Assembly (NCBI GenBank): GCA_051006995.1
Contig: JBPCSQ010000016.1
Coordinates: forward strand, 1-64,000
Origin: JAIQGF01 sp051006995
Lineage (GTDB): Bacteria > Acidobacteriota > Terriglobia > Terriglobales > Acidobacteriaceae
Direction: 5' to 3'
Length of the DNA: 64,000 nucleotides
Of this stretch, positions 18,681 through 27,606 are shown one piece after another. The notes under the pieces were generated by a model, which was not told the origin of the DNA, ran no database searches, and saw only the letters and a program-made list of their open reading frames with translations. The translations under genes were made by a program, and so were the position numbers. Every line of letters begins with the position of its first letter. Within the stretch, counting starts at the first letter, position 1.

Positions 18681-18895
18681 ACCTGGCGAGCTACGGCCCT
18701 CGGTAATCGCATCGCACGCGGGAATTTCGCAGCGGGCAGGGCATCAACGACGCCTGAGTGTGGCTGCGATGAACAAATTGTCTCGGCTTCTGAAGCAGCG
18801 CTGGTGATTTGACGCCAATAATTGTCAGTTATTTGAATTTAAATTACGCAGGCCGCAGTATAGCTGGTAATCCACGCCTTTTAAATCATCCTTTC

Positions 18896-19216
18896 ATGAA
18901 AATCTCTTGGGTCACTCTTCTCATCTGCGCCGGAGTCGGCTCTACGGTAATTGCTGACATGTTTCTCAAGAGAGACGGCGTTTTGCACAGCCGGAGTGTT
19001 CTGATTGGAGCTGTCCTATACGCCCTGGTCGCAATACCAGTAACGCTGGCCTATCGAGAGGTTTCGTTCAGCGCGCTGTTCATCCTTTGGGAGGGGGTGA
19101 CAATACTAGTCGGAATCGCTGTCGGAATATGGTTGTTCGGTGAGCCGTTTACAACGCGAACAGCGTTTGCAGCTATCTTCGCGATCGCAGCCATGATCCT
19201 GATTTATTTAAAGTGA
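18896..19216 (+). CDS. SMR/EamA-like small membrane transporter
   Basis: From ATG 18896 the product has 106 residues and four transmembrane helices (WVTLLICAGVGSTVIADMFL, SVLIGAVLYALVAIPVTLAY, ALFILWEGVTILVGIAVGIWLF, AFAAIFAIAAMILIYLK). The size and GEPFTTR loop resemble small multidrug resistance or half-EamA proteins. The membrane Glu that SMR pumps need in helix 1 is not present, so drug efflux should not be assumed. The upstream frame to 18809 is not needed. Confidence 0.65.
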   Translation: MKISWVTLLICAGVGSTVIADMFLKRDGVLHSRSVLIGAVLYALVAIPVTLAYREVSFSALFILWEGVTILVGIAVGIWLFGEPFTTRTAFAAIFAIAAMILIYLK

Positions 19217-19393
19217 GGGACAGATGGCTCACCGGAGGCCCAGACCCTTTACACCTAATCCAGCTTTCCGGGTAATCGCCGATGTTTGAAACGAGACTGA
19301 ATAATCAGAGGAGCGGACGGACCCACATTTATCGCGATGATCGGCTGTGTCAAGCAATAAACCCCAGCCACTCCTCAAGAGTCGACGGTCGCG

Positions 19394-19570
19394 TTATTTC
19401 CCAAGCACTTGACGAATTGTGGCTGCCGACACTCCGTGTTGCCGGACGAGTTGCTTCAGTTGCTCAGGAGTAACACCCAGCTCTTTGCTCCACCACGAGA
19501 GCTCCCAGGGCTCGTTTACGTTGATACGGGCACGATCTGCTGGCCCCCGGTTAGTTAAGTCATCGGCCAT
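19394..19570 (-). CDS. DUF3606 domain protein, 58 residues
   Basis: ATG 19570 has GGAGGT eight bases upstream. The product begins MADDLTNRGPADRARINVNE, then EPWELSWWSKELGV, then a HTH-like end (TPEQLKQLVRQHGVSAATI). This is the DUF3606 pattern in full length. These small proteins are widespread in soil bacteria and have no established function. It is a stand-alone gene. Confidence 0.85.
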   Translation of the reverse strand: MADDLTNRGPADRARINVNEPWELSWWSKELGVTPEQLKQLVRQHGVSAATIRQVLGK

Positions 19571-20312
19571 GGCAAGGTACCTCCCATGTGGGAAATTCTA
19601 TTCGTCTTTTCGGTGAAAACAACTGTTTTTCATCATTGCATCTGATACTTGGCTGCCAGCTCGGGATCGCTCAACAGCACCGAACATAGTGTCACGGATC
19701 AGCAGCGCGCTCGGCTCACTGTCATTTTGATCAATTTCGTGATTCGCGATTCACAACCAAAAGATTGACCCAGCGGCCTTGGCCGCCGCCCGGCGAGAGA
19801 GAACGGACGTAGTAAAACCGCGACATTGTCCCGAGGCTGCCCTCAATAACTAACTGCGGTAGAGAGTGGTACTGCTTGGAGCGGGTTACGAGGAGCAAGC
19901 CACCTCACTTGGGAACACGCGGCTGGCCCTGCAGCTCGTGAGCGTCGCAGGGACACGCAAGTGCGACTCGCCGCAGAACTGCGATCCATGCCGTGGCAAT
20001 CACCTACGGTCATCAACACAACAAACCTGGTTGTAATCAAAGCACCGAGCAACGCTAGAATGAGGGGGGTAGGTCCCCGGCTTGCACCAGGGGGTCGGCG
20101 GCAGGCCAAGAGCGACAAAGACATATTATTCAGCAATTTCGCTCGGCCACCTGGTTAAATCTGCAGCTCGCCTGTAGACGAAATTGTAGCGGTGGGTGCA
20201 TCGCGGGCATAGACGGAGAGTTTCCGATCTTTGGCCTATGGTGGTTGTTTTCAGATTCCACCGGCATTAGTATCGGGTCGAAAAAACCTACTCGTATTAT
20301 TCTGCACAAGGT
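19571..20312. other. Intergenic at the left border of the island; no gene
   Basis: About 740 bases. Frames here have no recognisable domains. A short minus-strand string LSDPELAAKYQMQ near 19630-19670 may be a gene remnant but is too short to assign. No tRNA or integrase is seen at this border. Confidence 0.4.
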
Positions 20313-20816
20313 ATGGGCAAGGAGTACGTTAACAGAGCATACGGATGCTTTCCCATTGTCGGCCCAGTTACGTACCTGACCGATGATCCCGCCGAGTGCG
20401 TTCGTCTTTTGCAGGGACCTCTTCCCAAAATCCGCACTTGGTTCCACGGCACAAGCGAAGAACATGCCCAAGTCGCATGCATTCAAGGAATTGCTCCCGG
20501 CTGTTGGATTAATGCCGGCGGAAAGTGCTGTGGCGTCCTCGGCTATGATTCCCTCGTCGACTTCCTTGAACGGCGAAAGTATCTTTGGATCCTCGAAGTG
20601 GAAAGCGCGGCGCCATCTGGTGATGTCAAGGCTTGGTGGGTTCCTCCGAAAGCTATCCGGGGAGTATGGCACGCCGATTCGTTTACTCCACGTCGCGAAT
20701 TCGCGCTCAAATGTTCTGCACCGCTAACGCAAGTTGTAAGTGGTTGCATTTGCCCATTGTTAGATCTGTGCAGCGAGCAGCAGGCCCTCTGGCGAACTAC
20801 ATGGGAGGTACCTTAG
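20313..20816 (+). CDS. Uncharacterised protein with an ADP-ribosyltransferase-like HGT motif
   Basis: The 167-residue product has a well-conserved-looking core: IRTWFHGTSEEHAQVACIQG, then PGCWINAGGKCCGVLGYD, then YLWILEVESAAPSGDVKAWWVPPKAIRGVWH. The WFHGTS string followed by a helix and a GI.PG turn is reminiscent of the H-x-T entry strand of ADP-ribosyltransferase or KptA-like folds. I cannot see a full R/H-Y-E triad, so this is only a hint. Cys- and Trp-rich. It converges with the TPR/cold-shock gene (4-base overlap of 3' ends) and sits at the island edge. Confidence 0.5.
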   Translation: MGKEYVNRAYGCFPIVGPVTYLTDDPAECVRLLQGPLPKIRTWFHGTSEEHAQVACIQGIAPGCWINAGGKCCGVLGYDSLVDFLERRKYLWILEVESAAPSGDVKAWWVPPKAIRGVWHADSFTPRREFALKCSAPLTQVVSGCICPLLDLCSEQQALWRTTWEVP

Positions 20817-22132
20817 GTGTGAACAATTGGCCGCACCTCAACTGCAATGGTTGTCGACCTGTGTTTTTTCCGGTCGAATCCGGGTGCCGTGGCGAACGAA
20901 ACACGCGAGCGTTCGGTCGGTGGGTTTCGCGATTTCCAACCTCGAGAATCGAAGTAATAATCGACACCATCATCACCACGGATGAAGCCGGCGTGGCCGT
21001 TTGCCAGCACTTTCGTCACGGATCCCGCGACTTTCGGCGTCAACTCGTCGGCCCAGCGTCGCCATTGTTTGAGCAATTCACGGAACAATGGTTCAGTGTC
21101 GGTCTGTTCGTCAGCTAGCCCCCATGTTTTCGCGAGCGTGGTCAGCTCGTCGGAGGCATTCCATCCTTTTGCGTGCCGAACTCCGATACAGAGCCGCAGG
21201 TGTTTCTTAGCTCCCTCGTGGTCGCCTCGTTCCCAGAGCACTTGCCCCAGCAAACGTACTGCACCTAACTTGAAACCAATGTCTTGAGGACCAAGCAGTG
21301 CTTGGAGAGAGTGTTTAAACGTGAGCTCATGTTCGCCGGCGTCCCATGCCGCGAACGCTATATCCGTGTGGATGAACCCAGCTTGCTTTCGTTCCGCAAG
21401 CACCTGCAATGCTGTAAGCGCTTCCTTCGGCTGTCCGAGTTTCTGCTTAGCGATAGCGACTCGTCGGCTGAACCAAATGTCGTTATCGTGGTGCAGAGTG
21501 CCGCACTCCGAATTGCCCCGACTGCAGGCCTCTATGCACTCCTCCCAACGCTCAAGGCGCTCGAGAGCGTGTGTCAGCAGTGAGTAGTACTGCTCTTTAT
21601 TCGATGCTATCTCCTTTTGTCGCCCTTTGTCGTCAACTCCCTTGCCAGGTTCAATTCGCAGCCGGTTAACGTCCAATTTGCCCAGCCACTCGAGCGCACG
21701 CGCGTTGCGGCCGTTCTTTGCCCAGAGCTTCGCAATGTGGAGAACCGTAATCACAAATGCGCTGGTAGCCTCATATTGCTGTTCAGCGGCAGTAAACTTC
21801 ACAATCGCGTTTGCAGCCTTTAGGACACCCTCGTCTGCAGAAGTTGCGCCGCGAATGTACAAGTCATACAACACCCAGGCGTACACAGAACGAGCGGGGC
21901 GGAATTCCAGATCGATCTTAAGAACATCGCGTGCGACTGCCAACGCTTCTTTCGGGCGTCCCGCTTTCCGGAGACTGAGAGCGTAGCCCCAACCAGTCCA
22001 TTTATCACCGTCGGGCCAAACGTTGGCGTATTCTGCAGCTGCTTGTTCATAGCTGCGCGCTTTTCGCAGTTCGTCAGCCTTAGCCCTGCTCTGTTGTTTC
22101 GCTAACCCACTTGGGCGCTCGGGCGTCGACAT
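20813..22132 (-). CDS. TPR protein with C-terminal cold-shock-like OB domain
   Basis: From ATG 22132 (GAGG six bases upstream) the product is about 439 residues. Helical TPR-like repeats fill most of it (AAAEYANVWPDGDKWTGWG, ALEWLGKLDVN, ALERLERWEECIEAC, VLWERGDHEGAKKHL). The last ~70 residues read AGSVTKVLANGHAGFIRGDD, then VDYYFDSRGW and RVSFATAPGFDRKK, which is a cold-shock/OB nucleic-acid-binding layout. It is the last gene of the five-gene operon; its start overlaps the RNase HIII fusion gene by 53 bases. Probably an RNA-binding adaptor (inference). Confidence 0.7.
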   Translation of the reverse strand: MSTPERPSGLAKQQSRAKADELRKARSYEQAAAEYANVWPDGDKWTGWGYALSLRKAGRPKEALAVARDVLKIDLEFRPARSVYAWVLYDLYIRGATSADEGVLKAANAIVKFTAAEQQYEATSAFVITVLHIAKLWAKNGRNARALEWLGKLDVNRLRIEPGKGVDDKGRQKEIASNKEQYYSLLTHALERLERWEECIEACSRGNSECGTLHHDNDIWFSRRVAIAKQKLGQPKEALTALQVLAERKQAGFIHTDIAFAAWDAGEHELTFKHSLQALLGPQDIGFKLGAVRLLGQVLWERGDHEGAKKHLRLCIGVRHAKGWNASDELTTLAKTWGLADEQTDTEPLFRELLKQWRRWADELTPKVAGSVTKVLANGHAGFIRGDDGVDYYFDSRGWKSRNPPTERSRVSFATAPGFDRKKHRSTTIAVEVRPIVHT

Positions 22133-24326
22133 CCTTTTCCTCGCTACCAAGAACTTGTTCGGTCGTTCGGAAGTGTAGTTTTGCGACTTCTCGTAGCCAT
22201 CTCGATCCCCACTTCAATACGAATTGCCTCGCAGCCTCAACAACCTGTGGCGATGCGCCCTTAGGCAATAGAATCTGCGTTCGCTCGGACATACGATCAA
22301 GCCACTTGACGAAGGCGTCTCGAGCGAGAATGGAAGCGGCGGCTACTGCAATATCGGCTTCGGCTTTCGGGCGTTGGTGAATGGGAATCCCAAATTTATT
22401 AGTGCGCTGTTCGATGTAACGTTTGTCAGCAAACTGATCTACGATAACGAATTTGGGGCTGACCCGCTTACTCACGGGCGCGCTGAGAACAGCGTCAATC
22501 GATCGCGCGTGCCCCCACGCAAGCAGGGAATTCAGATTCTTTCCTTCCCGACGAAACTGTTCGTAGAGTTCGTTGTACTTTTTCGGATTGATGGGAATGA
22601 CCGCACTACGAACGCTCGGCATTGACCGGATTCTCTCTGCAAGTTCTGCGATTCGGTTGTCAGACAGCAGCTTGCTATCGCGGACACCCAGTGCCCGGAG
22701 CTTGCCCGCCGATTCGGCATCGACAAAAACCGCGGCACTAACGAGTGGACCAAAGTAATCACCTTTGCCGGCCTCGTCTGTACCTATGTGTGCCTCGGAT
22801 TCCTCGTCGGTTGCGGCCTTGTCTGATGTTGCTGAGTGTGAAGCTGACTTTACGGTCGGTAATCCGCCAATTCCCTCTAGGAGCGGCTCCGCAATAGCCA
22901 CTGCGTCATCCCATGCTGGAGCTGTGCCTTGAACGACGCATTTGTTCGAAGTGTAAGTGACAATGGTTGCCCGACTCCTGCCTCGCGATAACTGAATCCG
23001 CCAAGCTTCGTAGTTGTGCGGCTCATCATGAATGGCGCCTGCAAGCTCAAGAGCGGTCTTATATTTTTGCTGAAGTAGACGTGTCGGCAAATGGAAGCTC
23101 ATTGTCCCTCTCTGCTCCGGATCAGGTGGAACTCTCTCCTTGATCAGGAGGTTGGCCGCTTCGAGGGCAGCACCGGCAGGACCTTCGGCTCTAACACCGC
23201 CGTTGTTATACACCCATATTCGGACGGTACCGCTTGCATTCGCGAGAACGAACTGGCGACCTTGCGCAGTAGACTTCTCGTCTTGAACAACAAGTTGATA
23301 ATCGGGGGCTGACGCTCTGACGATGAGCACCAAAGTCGAGTGTCCGATTTCGACTGGCGATATTGGCTGCCGAAGCGCCGCCACCACATCTTTGACGTGC
23401 TCTATTGGCAAAATCAGCGTTCCCTTATCTGAAGCGGCTTTGGCCTCATCAAAATTCTCGCGAGGAACCAATACGCGACGCATTCCGACACGGGCTGCGG
23501 CGCGCACCTTCGCGGGAATACCATTTACTCCACGGACTCTTCCGTCGATATCCAGTTTTCCAGTCGATGCAGTAAGGGCATGCGCGGGCACGGTGTTCCT
23601 GGCGACGAGAGCAGCGACATACAACGGCAAACCGATCGATTCGCCTTCAAAGCTGGCGGGCCATTCCAAGTGGCCGTCCCACTTACGGTCTCCCAATTCA
23701 AGCTTCGCTGCGATGCGAGCCTGGTTTCTCATTTCGCTATCCGCGTCTGAAAAGAGCTCCTGACCTGACTCACTTACAACGAGTTTCACGCCTAGAGCCA
23801 GGCCTTGATCCTGGCCTTTCACAACGAAAAGACCCCACGATTGGTATTGTTCCCGTTCGAGGAGGTCGGAAACCGCCTGGCGGAGTCCTTGCGCAGCATC
23901 AGAACTCAGACGGTTCCATCCGAGCGCGTCGAGAAAAGCTTCCGCCGCTTTAGCGCGGCTCTCTTGGTGCGCGAGGCGGATTTTCCGAAGAGGTTCGGGA
24001 TCAAAACTTCCCAGTGGCTCGATATCGGTGTCGCTCAATATTGCGAAGAGTGCTTGCGGTTCATTGTTTACATCCCCGATGGAATCGGCCTGGAGTTCAC
24101 GCGATCGAAGATTCTCAATTAATCGGCGCGCTTCCTTTAGACGCTCATGAACACCTTGTCCAAATTGCATCGCTTCGAGAATCTGAAGTGCCCGTGTATA
24201 TGGAATCAAATTGGCAGGTACGCAGGTCAAAGTCCGCTCAAGAATCTCCTGCAAGATGCCTTCGTCTCGCCCGCCGAGCCACCACGTTCTGATGAGTTGA
24301 TCTAGTTCTCGAGAATCATCGTTCAT
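22080..24326 (-). CDS. Lon-type protease domain fused to RNase HIII
   Basis: The 748-residue product is a two-enzyme fusion. Residues ~1-160 are helical and unassigned. Residues ~165-320 form a Lon proteolytic domain without AAA module: Ser230 in EGESIGLP and Lys273 in GIPAKVRAAARVG are 43 apart, the same spacing as S679/K722 of E. coli Lon, and TASTGKLDIDGRVRGVNG matches the intervening strand. Residues ~420-475 resemble the RNase HIII N-terminal TBP-like domain (LLQQKYKTALELAGA). Residues ~512-700 are RNase HIII with its acidic site: GTDEAGKGDYFGPL (Asp517, Glu518), VIVDQFADK (Asp630), AEADIAVAAASILAR (Asp658). Both active sites look intact. It overlaps both operon neighbours. Confidence 0.85.
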   Translation of the reverse strand: MNDDSRELDQLIRTWWLGGRDEGILQEILERTLTCVPANLIPYTRALQILEAMQFGQGVHERLKEARRLIENLRSRELQADSIGDVNNEPQALFAILSDTDIEPLGSFDPEPLRKIRLAHQESRAKAAEAFLDALGWNRLSSDAAQGLRQAVSDLLEREQYQSWGLFVVKGQDQGLALGVKLVVSESGQELFSDADSEMRNQARIAAKLELGDRKWDGHLEWPASFEGESIGLPLYVAALVARNTVPAHALTASTGKLDIDGRVRGVNGIPAKVRAAARVGMRRVLVPRENFDEAKAASDKGTLILPIEHVKDVVAALRQPISPVEIGHSTLVLIVRASAPDYQLVVQDEKSTAQGRQFVLANASGTVRIWVYNNGGVRAEGPAGAALEAANLLIKERVPPDPEQRGTMSFHLPTRLLQQKYKTALELAGAIHDEPHNYEAWRIQLSRGRSRATIVTYTSNKCVVQGTAPAWDDAVAIAEPLLEGIGGLPTVKSASHSATSDKAATDEESEAHIGTDEAGKGDYFGPLVSAAVFVDAESAGKLRALGVRDSKLLSDNRIAELAERIRSMPSVRSAVIPINPKKYNELYEQFRREGKNLNSLLAWGHARSIDAVLSAPVSKRVSPKFVIVDQFADKRYIEQRTNKFGIPIHQRPKAEADIAVAAASILARDAFVKWLDRMSERTQILLPKGASPQVVEAARQFVLKWGSRWLREVAKLHFRTTEQVLGSEEKDVDARAPKWVSETTEQG

Positions 24327-25359
24327 CAGATATTTTCACCTCTAGGTGGTCAATTTCGCCTGGCATGAGGGCAAGATTACGAGCCAGGCGAACTCTACTC
24401 CCCGCCGCCGGAGTAAAGCGTTCAGATGTGACCTGACGAGGCAGCCTGTGCGACGACAGTGTAATCAGCGCCCAACAGTTTGGTGCAAAATGAATGCCGC
24501 TCACATCGTCAACAACGAAAAACAATTCATCTTGGGAATGTGCGTATTCAATTCTCCCTTTGAACGACAGTCGATCAGGAATGACAGCGATCCACTGGTA
24601 TTCACGTTTTATTGTCCCCGTGTCCGCTGCCAGTCGCAATCGCTCGGCCAGCGCTTGTTCCACTGGAACTCTATGTAACTCGAGCGAAATAACCAGGGGT
24701 AGACGTGGTTGAGTATCCTCTGACTCGACGCGTAATGCGTACGGACGGCCTAGGACTCGAACGAACTTGCTCAGGTCCTCGGGGGCACGCAAACGCTCGT
24801 CACACGCGTCCTGCACACGTGGACCAAACCGGTGTTCTGGCGCATGACCATCTAGTGCAGCCTCAACTATAGCTGAACCATCTTCAGTAAGGCCGCCAAT
24901 GCGCTTACCAAAGTCGCGCGTATTGACGGTCGTCTGTAGACGAAACAGCACCAGCATCGGCACCTCTAATGTTGTATCATTTCTCTGTAACACCAACTCA
25001 AGTGACGAAGCTCGTTCGATATCGGTAGTCAATGGTGCTACTTCACACCAGGAATCACCTTTTTCTTGCCATACATCTGACAAGACCAGAAGCACAACAT
25101 TTCGGAGGTGCTCGGTGGACAGCACATCTTGAGTCAGCCAAATATCGCCCTTAGTCGGGACACTCGAGTTGTCTTTTGCCCACTTCTGCCAATTAGTGGG
25201 CTGTGACAAAAATACTGCGTTAAATTCTGGCCGTTGTTCCGTCTTTAGCTGCTCGACCAGTAGTTGGCATGAAACACAAGTAGGCAGATGCGAAGAGAGT
25301 TTTTCGGAATGCGTTCCCTCCAAATACTCCAGCCAGTCAATGGGAAGTGGGCATCGCAT
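24316..25359 (-). CDS. Protein with N-terminal anti-sigma zinc motif
   Basis: The 347-residue product starts MRCPLPIDWLEYLEG and carries SHLPTCVSC (His24, Cys28, Cys31), the H-x3-C-x2-C signature of ZAS-type anti-sigma factors. No transmembrane helix follows, so it is probably cytoplasmic. The remaining ~300 residues are beta-rich and unassigned (LRNVVLLVLSDVW, LVISLELHRVPVEQ, WIAVIPDRLSF). It lies two bases after the sigma-like gene and overlaps the Lon/RNase HIII gene by 11 bases. A sigma/anti-sigma pair is inferred from motif and position; the Lon domain would be an obvious candidate to cleave it (inference). Confidence 0.6.
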   Translation of the reverse strand: MRCPLPIDWLEYLEGTHSEKLSSHLPTCVSCQLLVEQLKTEQRPEFNAVFLSQPTNWQKWAKDNSSVPTKGDIWLTQDVLSTEHLRNVVLLVLSDVWQEKGDSWCEVAPLTTDIERASSLELVLQRNDTTLEVPMLVLFRLQTTVNTRDFGKRIGGLTEDGSAIVEAALDGHAPEHRFGPRVQDACDERLRAPEDLSKFVRVLGRPYALRVESEDTQPRLPLVISLELHRVPVEQALAERLRLAADTGTIKREYQWIAVIPDRLSFKGRIEYAHSQDELFFVVDDVSGIHFAPNCWALITLSSHRLPRQVTSERFTPAAGSRVRLARNLALMPGEIDHLEVKISDER

Positions 25360-25361
25360 GA

Positions 25362-26324
25362 TTAGTCACCACGCTGAGTTAACAGCGATTCGACAGCGTT
25401 CATTATCGAACGTGCGTCGTCTTCAGTTTCTGAACACTCGCATACGGCTTCAAACACTGCGTGCACTGTTTCGTGGACCGCTTGCGCCTCGCAGCCAGAC
25501 CTCGATGCGGCATCGGCGAACCTGCCGCCAGTCTGGAAATATGCTGTCACAATTGCAATTTGTGAGCGATTGAGGCGGCTAACGATACTCCGGGCCGCAA
25601 CGGAGATTTCCGCCAGGTTAGACCTCCCAGCATTCTCTGTGGGAATACTGTCATCAATCTCGATGTTCTCCTCAGTAATCAGCCCAAAACGTAGCCGCAT
25701 GACATCAAGGATTGTTCCCAACGTAATACCGCCTCCTGCTCGTCCCAACAAATGGCCAAGAAACTCCTTCAGCTTTGGCTCACGAAGAATCGGAGACAGT
25801 TTCTGTGAAAAAGGCCCGTACTTGACGACCTGGAGCTGTTCATCATTCAGCTCCCATGAGACGTTGACAAGATCTGACGTAGAAAGTATTGAGGGTGTAC
25901 TAACGCTCGACTCCTTCAGTGTCCACTGCTGCTGCTCCATCCCGAGCGAATCCGGACTTAAGCTGCGGAACTGAGCACCGCGCAGCTGTGCACGGACTCT
26001 TTTATAAAGATTCGAGGCGATCGAACGACGTCTCTTGTTACTAAGGAATTGCCGCAGAGATGTTGTCAACGCAGCCCGAAGCTGTGCAGTCGTTGGCGCC
26101 GATGACAACATTGAGCGAAGGTCTGCGCGGCCCCATAATCGTTCTACGATCCAGTCATTCAGCACGTCTTCACAAGCGGCCTTGTCCCAGTTGCCATACT
26201 CCGAGTACTCCGAAGGCGGATATAAACGCACAGTTGCCCAGACGATCTTGGCGAGCAGTGAAGTCAGGAGTGGTCCCAACCCGTCAACATCGTACTCATC
26301 CCGGAGATGTTGCAGATTATCCAT
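25362..26324 (-). CDS. Sigma-70-like regulatory protein
   Basis: The 320-residue product has a region resembling sigma region 2 (CEDVLNDWIVERLWG, then LRQFLSNKRRRSIASNLYKRVR) and a C-terminal HTH resembling region 4 (LNRSQIAIVTAYFQTGGRFADAASRSGCEAQAVHETVHAVFEA). The central ~120 residues are longer than in ordinary ECF factors. The ATG shares one base with the preceding stop (TGATG), so translation is coupled. It is followed two bases later by the ZAS-motif gene. Sigma-like identity is moderate; it could be a divergent DNA-binding protein that no longer binds polymerase. Confidence 0.5.
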   Translation of the reverse strand: MDNLQHLRDEYDVDGLGPLLTSLLAKIVWATVRLYPPSEYSEYGNWDKAACEDVLNDWIVERLWGRADLRSMLSSAPTTAQLRAALTTSLRQFLSNKRRRSIASNLYKRVRAQLRGAQFRSLSPDSLGMEQQQWTLKESSVSTPSILSTSDLVNVSWELNDEQLQVVKYGPFSQKLSPILREPKLKEFLGHLLGRAGGGITLGTILDVMRLRFGLITEENIEIDDSIPTENAGRSNLAEISVAARSIVSRLNRSQIAIVTAYFQTGGRFADAASRSGCEAQAVHETVHAVFEAVCECSETEDDARSIMNAVESLLTQRGD

Positions 26325-26749
26325 CAGCAGCTCGCCAACCTCTTAAGTGCAGCTCGCTTGCTCGAGGAAATAGCCGACTTAATGTCTGCAAGCCGCCGCG
26401 AATCGACCCTCCCAATGAAGCGGCCCACCGTGGTGACCGCCGGCAGTCCGTTTGCATTGCTCCACCAGAAGCCAAAATACGTCCGGCCGTCCAGGTTCGC
26501 TTCACCGGCCTCAAGAATCACAACGGGAGGGCGACAGGACTTAGTGGACCCGGCAACGTAATGTATCTGTAACGGCAGATTTGACCCTGCCGCGCGTTCG
26601 ACGGCGACGACCAAGCAGAACCTTCCTTTGCCCCCAGGAAAGCCCACCAATTCGTCTGGAAGCCACCAGACGTCGCCGATTTCGACTTTTGTATCAGGCT
26701 GGCTCACTGGCGCCAGCACCTCTCTGTGACCGGCCACTTGCGTTGCCAT
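26324..26749 (-). CDS. PemK/MazF-like protein
   Basis: The product is about 141 residues from ATG 26749 (the frame extends to 26806, but the extra residues look unlike protein). The core reads VEIGDVWWLPDE, then GGKGRFCLVVAVE, then LQIHYVAGSTKS, close to the GD(I/V)..V.......KRP.LVV strand layout of PemK/MazF endoribonucleases. No antitoxin gene is adjacent. It is the first gene of the five-gene minus operon and ends by overlapping the sigma-like ATG. Ribonuclease activity is only inferred from the fold. Confidence 0.55.
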   Translation of the reverse strand: MATQVAGHREVLAPVSQPDTKVEIGDVWWLPDELVGFPGGKGRFCLVVAVERAAGSNLPLQIHYVAGSTKSCRPPVVILEAGEANLDGRTYFGFWWSNANGLPAVTTVGRFIGRVDSRRLADIKSAISSSKRAALKRLASC

Positions 26750-26971
26750 TGATGCTCTGCCGCCGGGTGGTCCACGCAAAACCGCGAGTAACGTTAGTCC
26801 ACCCAATCCCGGCGGGGCTCACACAGGTAGAACCGCGATTCGGGCCAGCAGACCAGCCGGTTTTCCACAATCTCGACCCGCAGGCGCGCGGGTGGACGAA
26901 TCACTGTTCTATATCGACGAGGGTGAAGGCATAAACCAAGCCGATTCTATGTCAGACGGAAGGACATTCTG

Positions 26972-27211
26972 ATGGAAAAACTACACGTTTTCGTAAATAG
27001 AAAAAAGGTCGAATTCGACGACGCCGAAGTTACGGGCGAGCAGCTCCTTGCGAAAGCAGGTTTCCCTGGCAATCAATGGGACTTGCTTCAACTTCAGGGC
27101 AAGGGAGACCCGACCGGCGGCACTCTGATACAGGCGAACCAGTTGATCACGTTGAAGAACGGGGAGCACTTTCGCGTGATTCCTGGCAACCGAACCTTTG
27201 GAGGGCTGTAA
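26972..27211 (+). CDS. Ubiquitin-like modifier protein (multiubiquitin-type single domain)
   Basis: The 79-residue product has GGAAGGA upstream of ATG. It is a single beta-grasp domain (HVFVNRKKVEFDDAEVTGEQLLAKAGF, WDLLQLQGKGDPTGG, LITLKNGEHFRVIPGN) and ends RTFGGL, i.e. a di-glycine with one extra Leu. It resembles the bacterial multiubiquitin domain found next to E1, E2 and JAMM genes. The tail suggests that the JAMM domain two genes on trims the last residue before activation (inference). Its stop overlaps the next ATG (TAATG). Confidence 0.8.
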   Translation: MEKLHVFVNRKKVEFDDAEVTGEQLLAKAGFPGNQWDLLQLQGKGDPTGGTLIQANQLITLKNGEHFRVIPGNRTFGGL

Positions 27212-27606
27212 TGGATGGCGTCGAACTCCTCCGTGCTCACGCGGAGGAGTTCACGGCAACCACGAGCCGCAGGACCGAGATAGTCGAAGCCGGTGCCCAA
27301 GTTTTCGTGATTATTAAGGACGTGCCCACGCCGTCAGGGCTGTTTGCATTGCCAAACACGGATTTGTTGTTCATTACTGACCGCATGTACCCGATGTCCG
27401 CTATGGACATGTTTTGGGCAGACGTCAACCTGCTGCGACCCGACGGACGTGTCCCCCAAGGTGCGACCGTAATCGAAATGTATGTCGGTCGACAGTGGCG
27501 ACGATTTAGTTGGCACCGCAACGGCGTATGGAATCCAAACCGGAACGGCATCTTGGACCATTTTGCGTTTGTGGAGTCGGGCTGGGTTGCGGAGGCACGC
27601 TCGTGA
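27211..27606 (+). CDS. E2-like (prokaryotic E2 family E-type) protein without cysteine
   Basis: The 131-residue product resembles the prokaryotic E2/UBC group encoded beside multiubiquitin and JAMM-E1 genes: a PTPSGLFALPNTDLLFITDRMYP strand region, SAMDMFWADVNLLRPDGRVP, then WRRFSWHRNGVWNPNRNGI near the C-terminus. There is no cysteine anywhere in the protein, so a classical E2 thioester cannot form. A Ser in FSWHRNGVW or a neighbouring residue might act instead. It is translationally coupled on both sides (TAATG with the modifier gene, GTGA with the E1 gene). Confidence 0.75.
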   Translation: MDGVELLRAHAEEFTATTSRRTEIVEAGAQVFVIIKDVPTPSGLFALPNTDLLFITDRMYPMSAMDMFWADVNLLRPDGRVPQGATVIEMYVGRQWRRFSWHRNGVWNPNRNGILDHFAFVESGWVAEARS

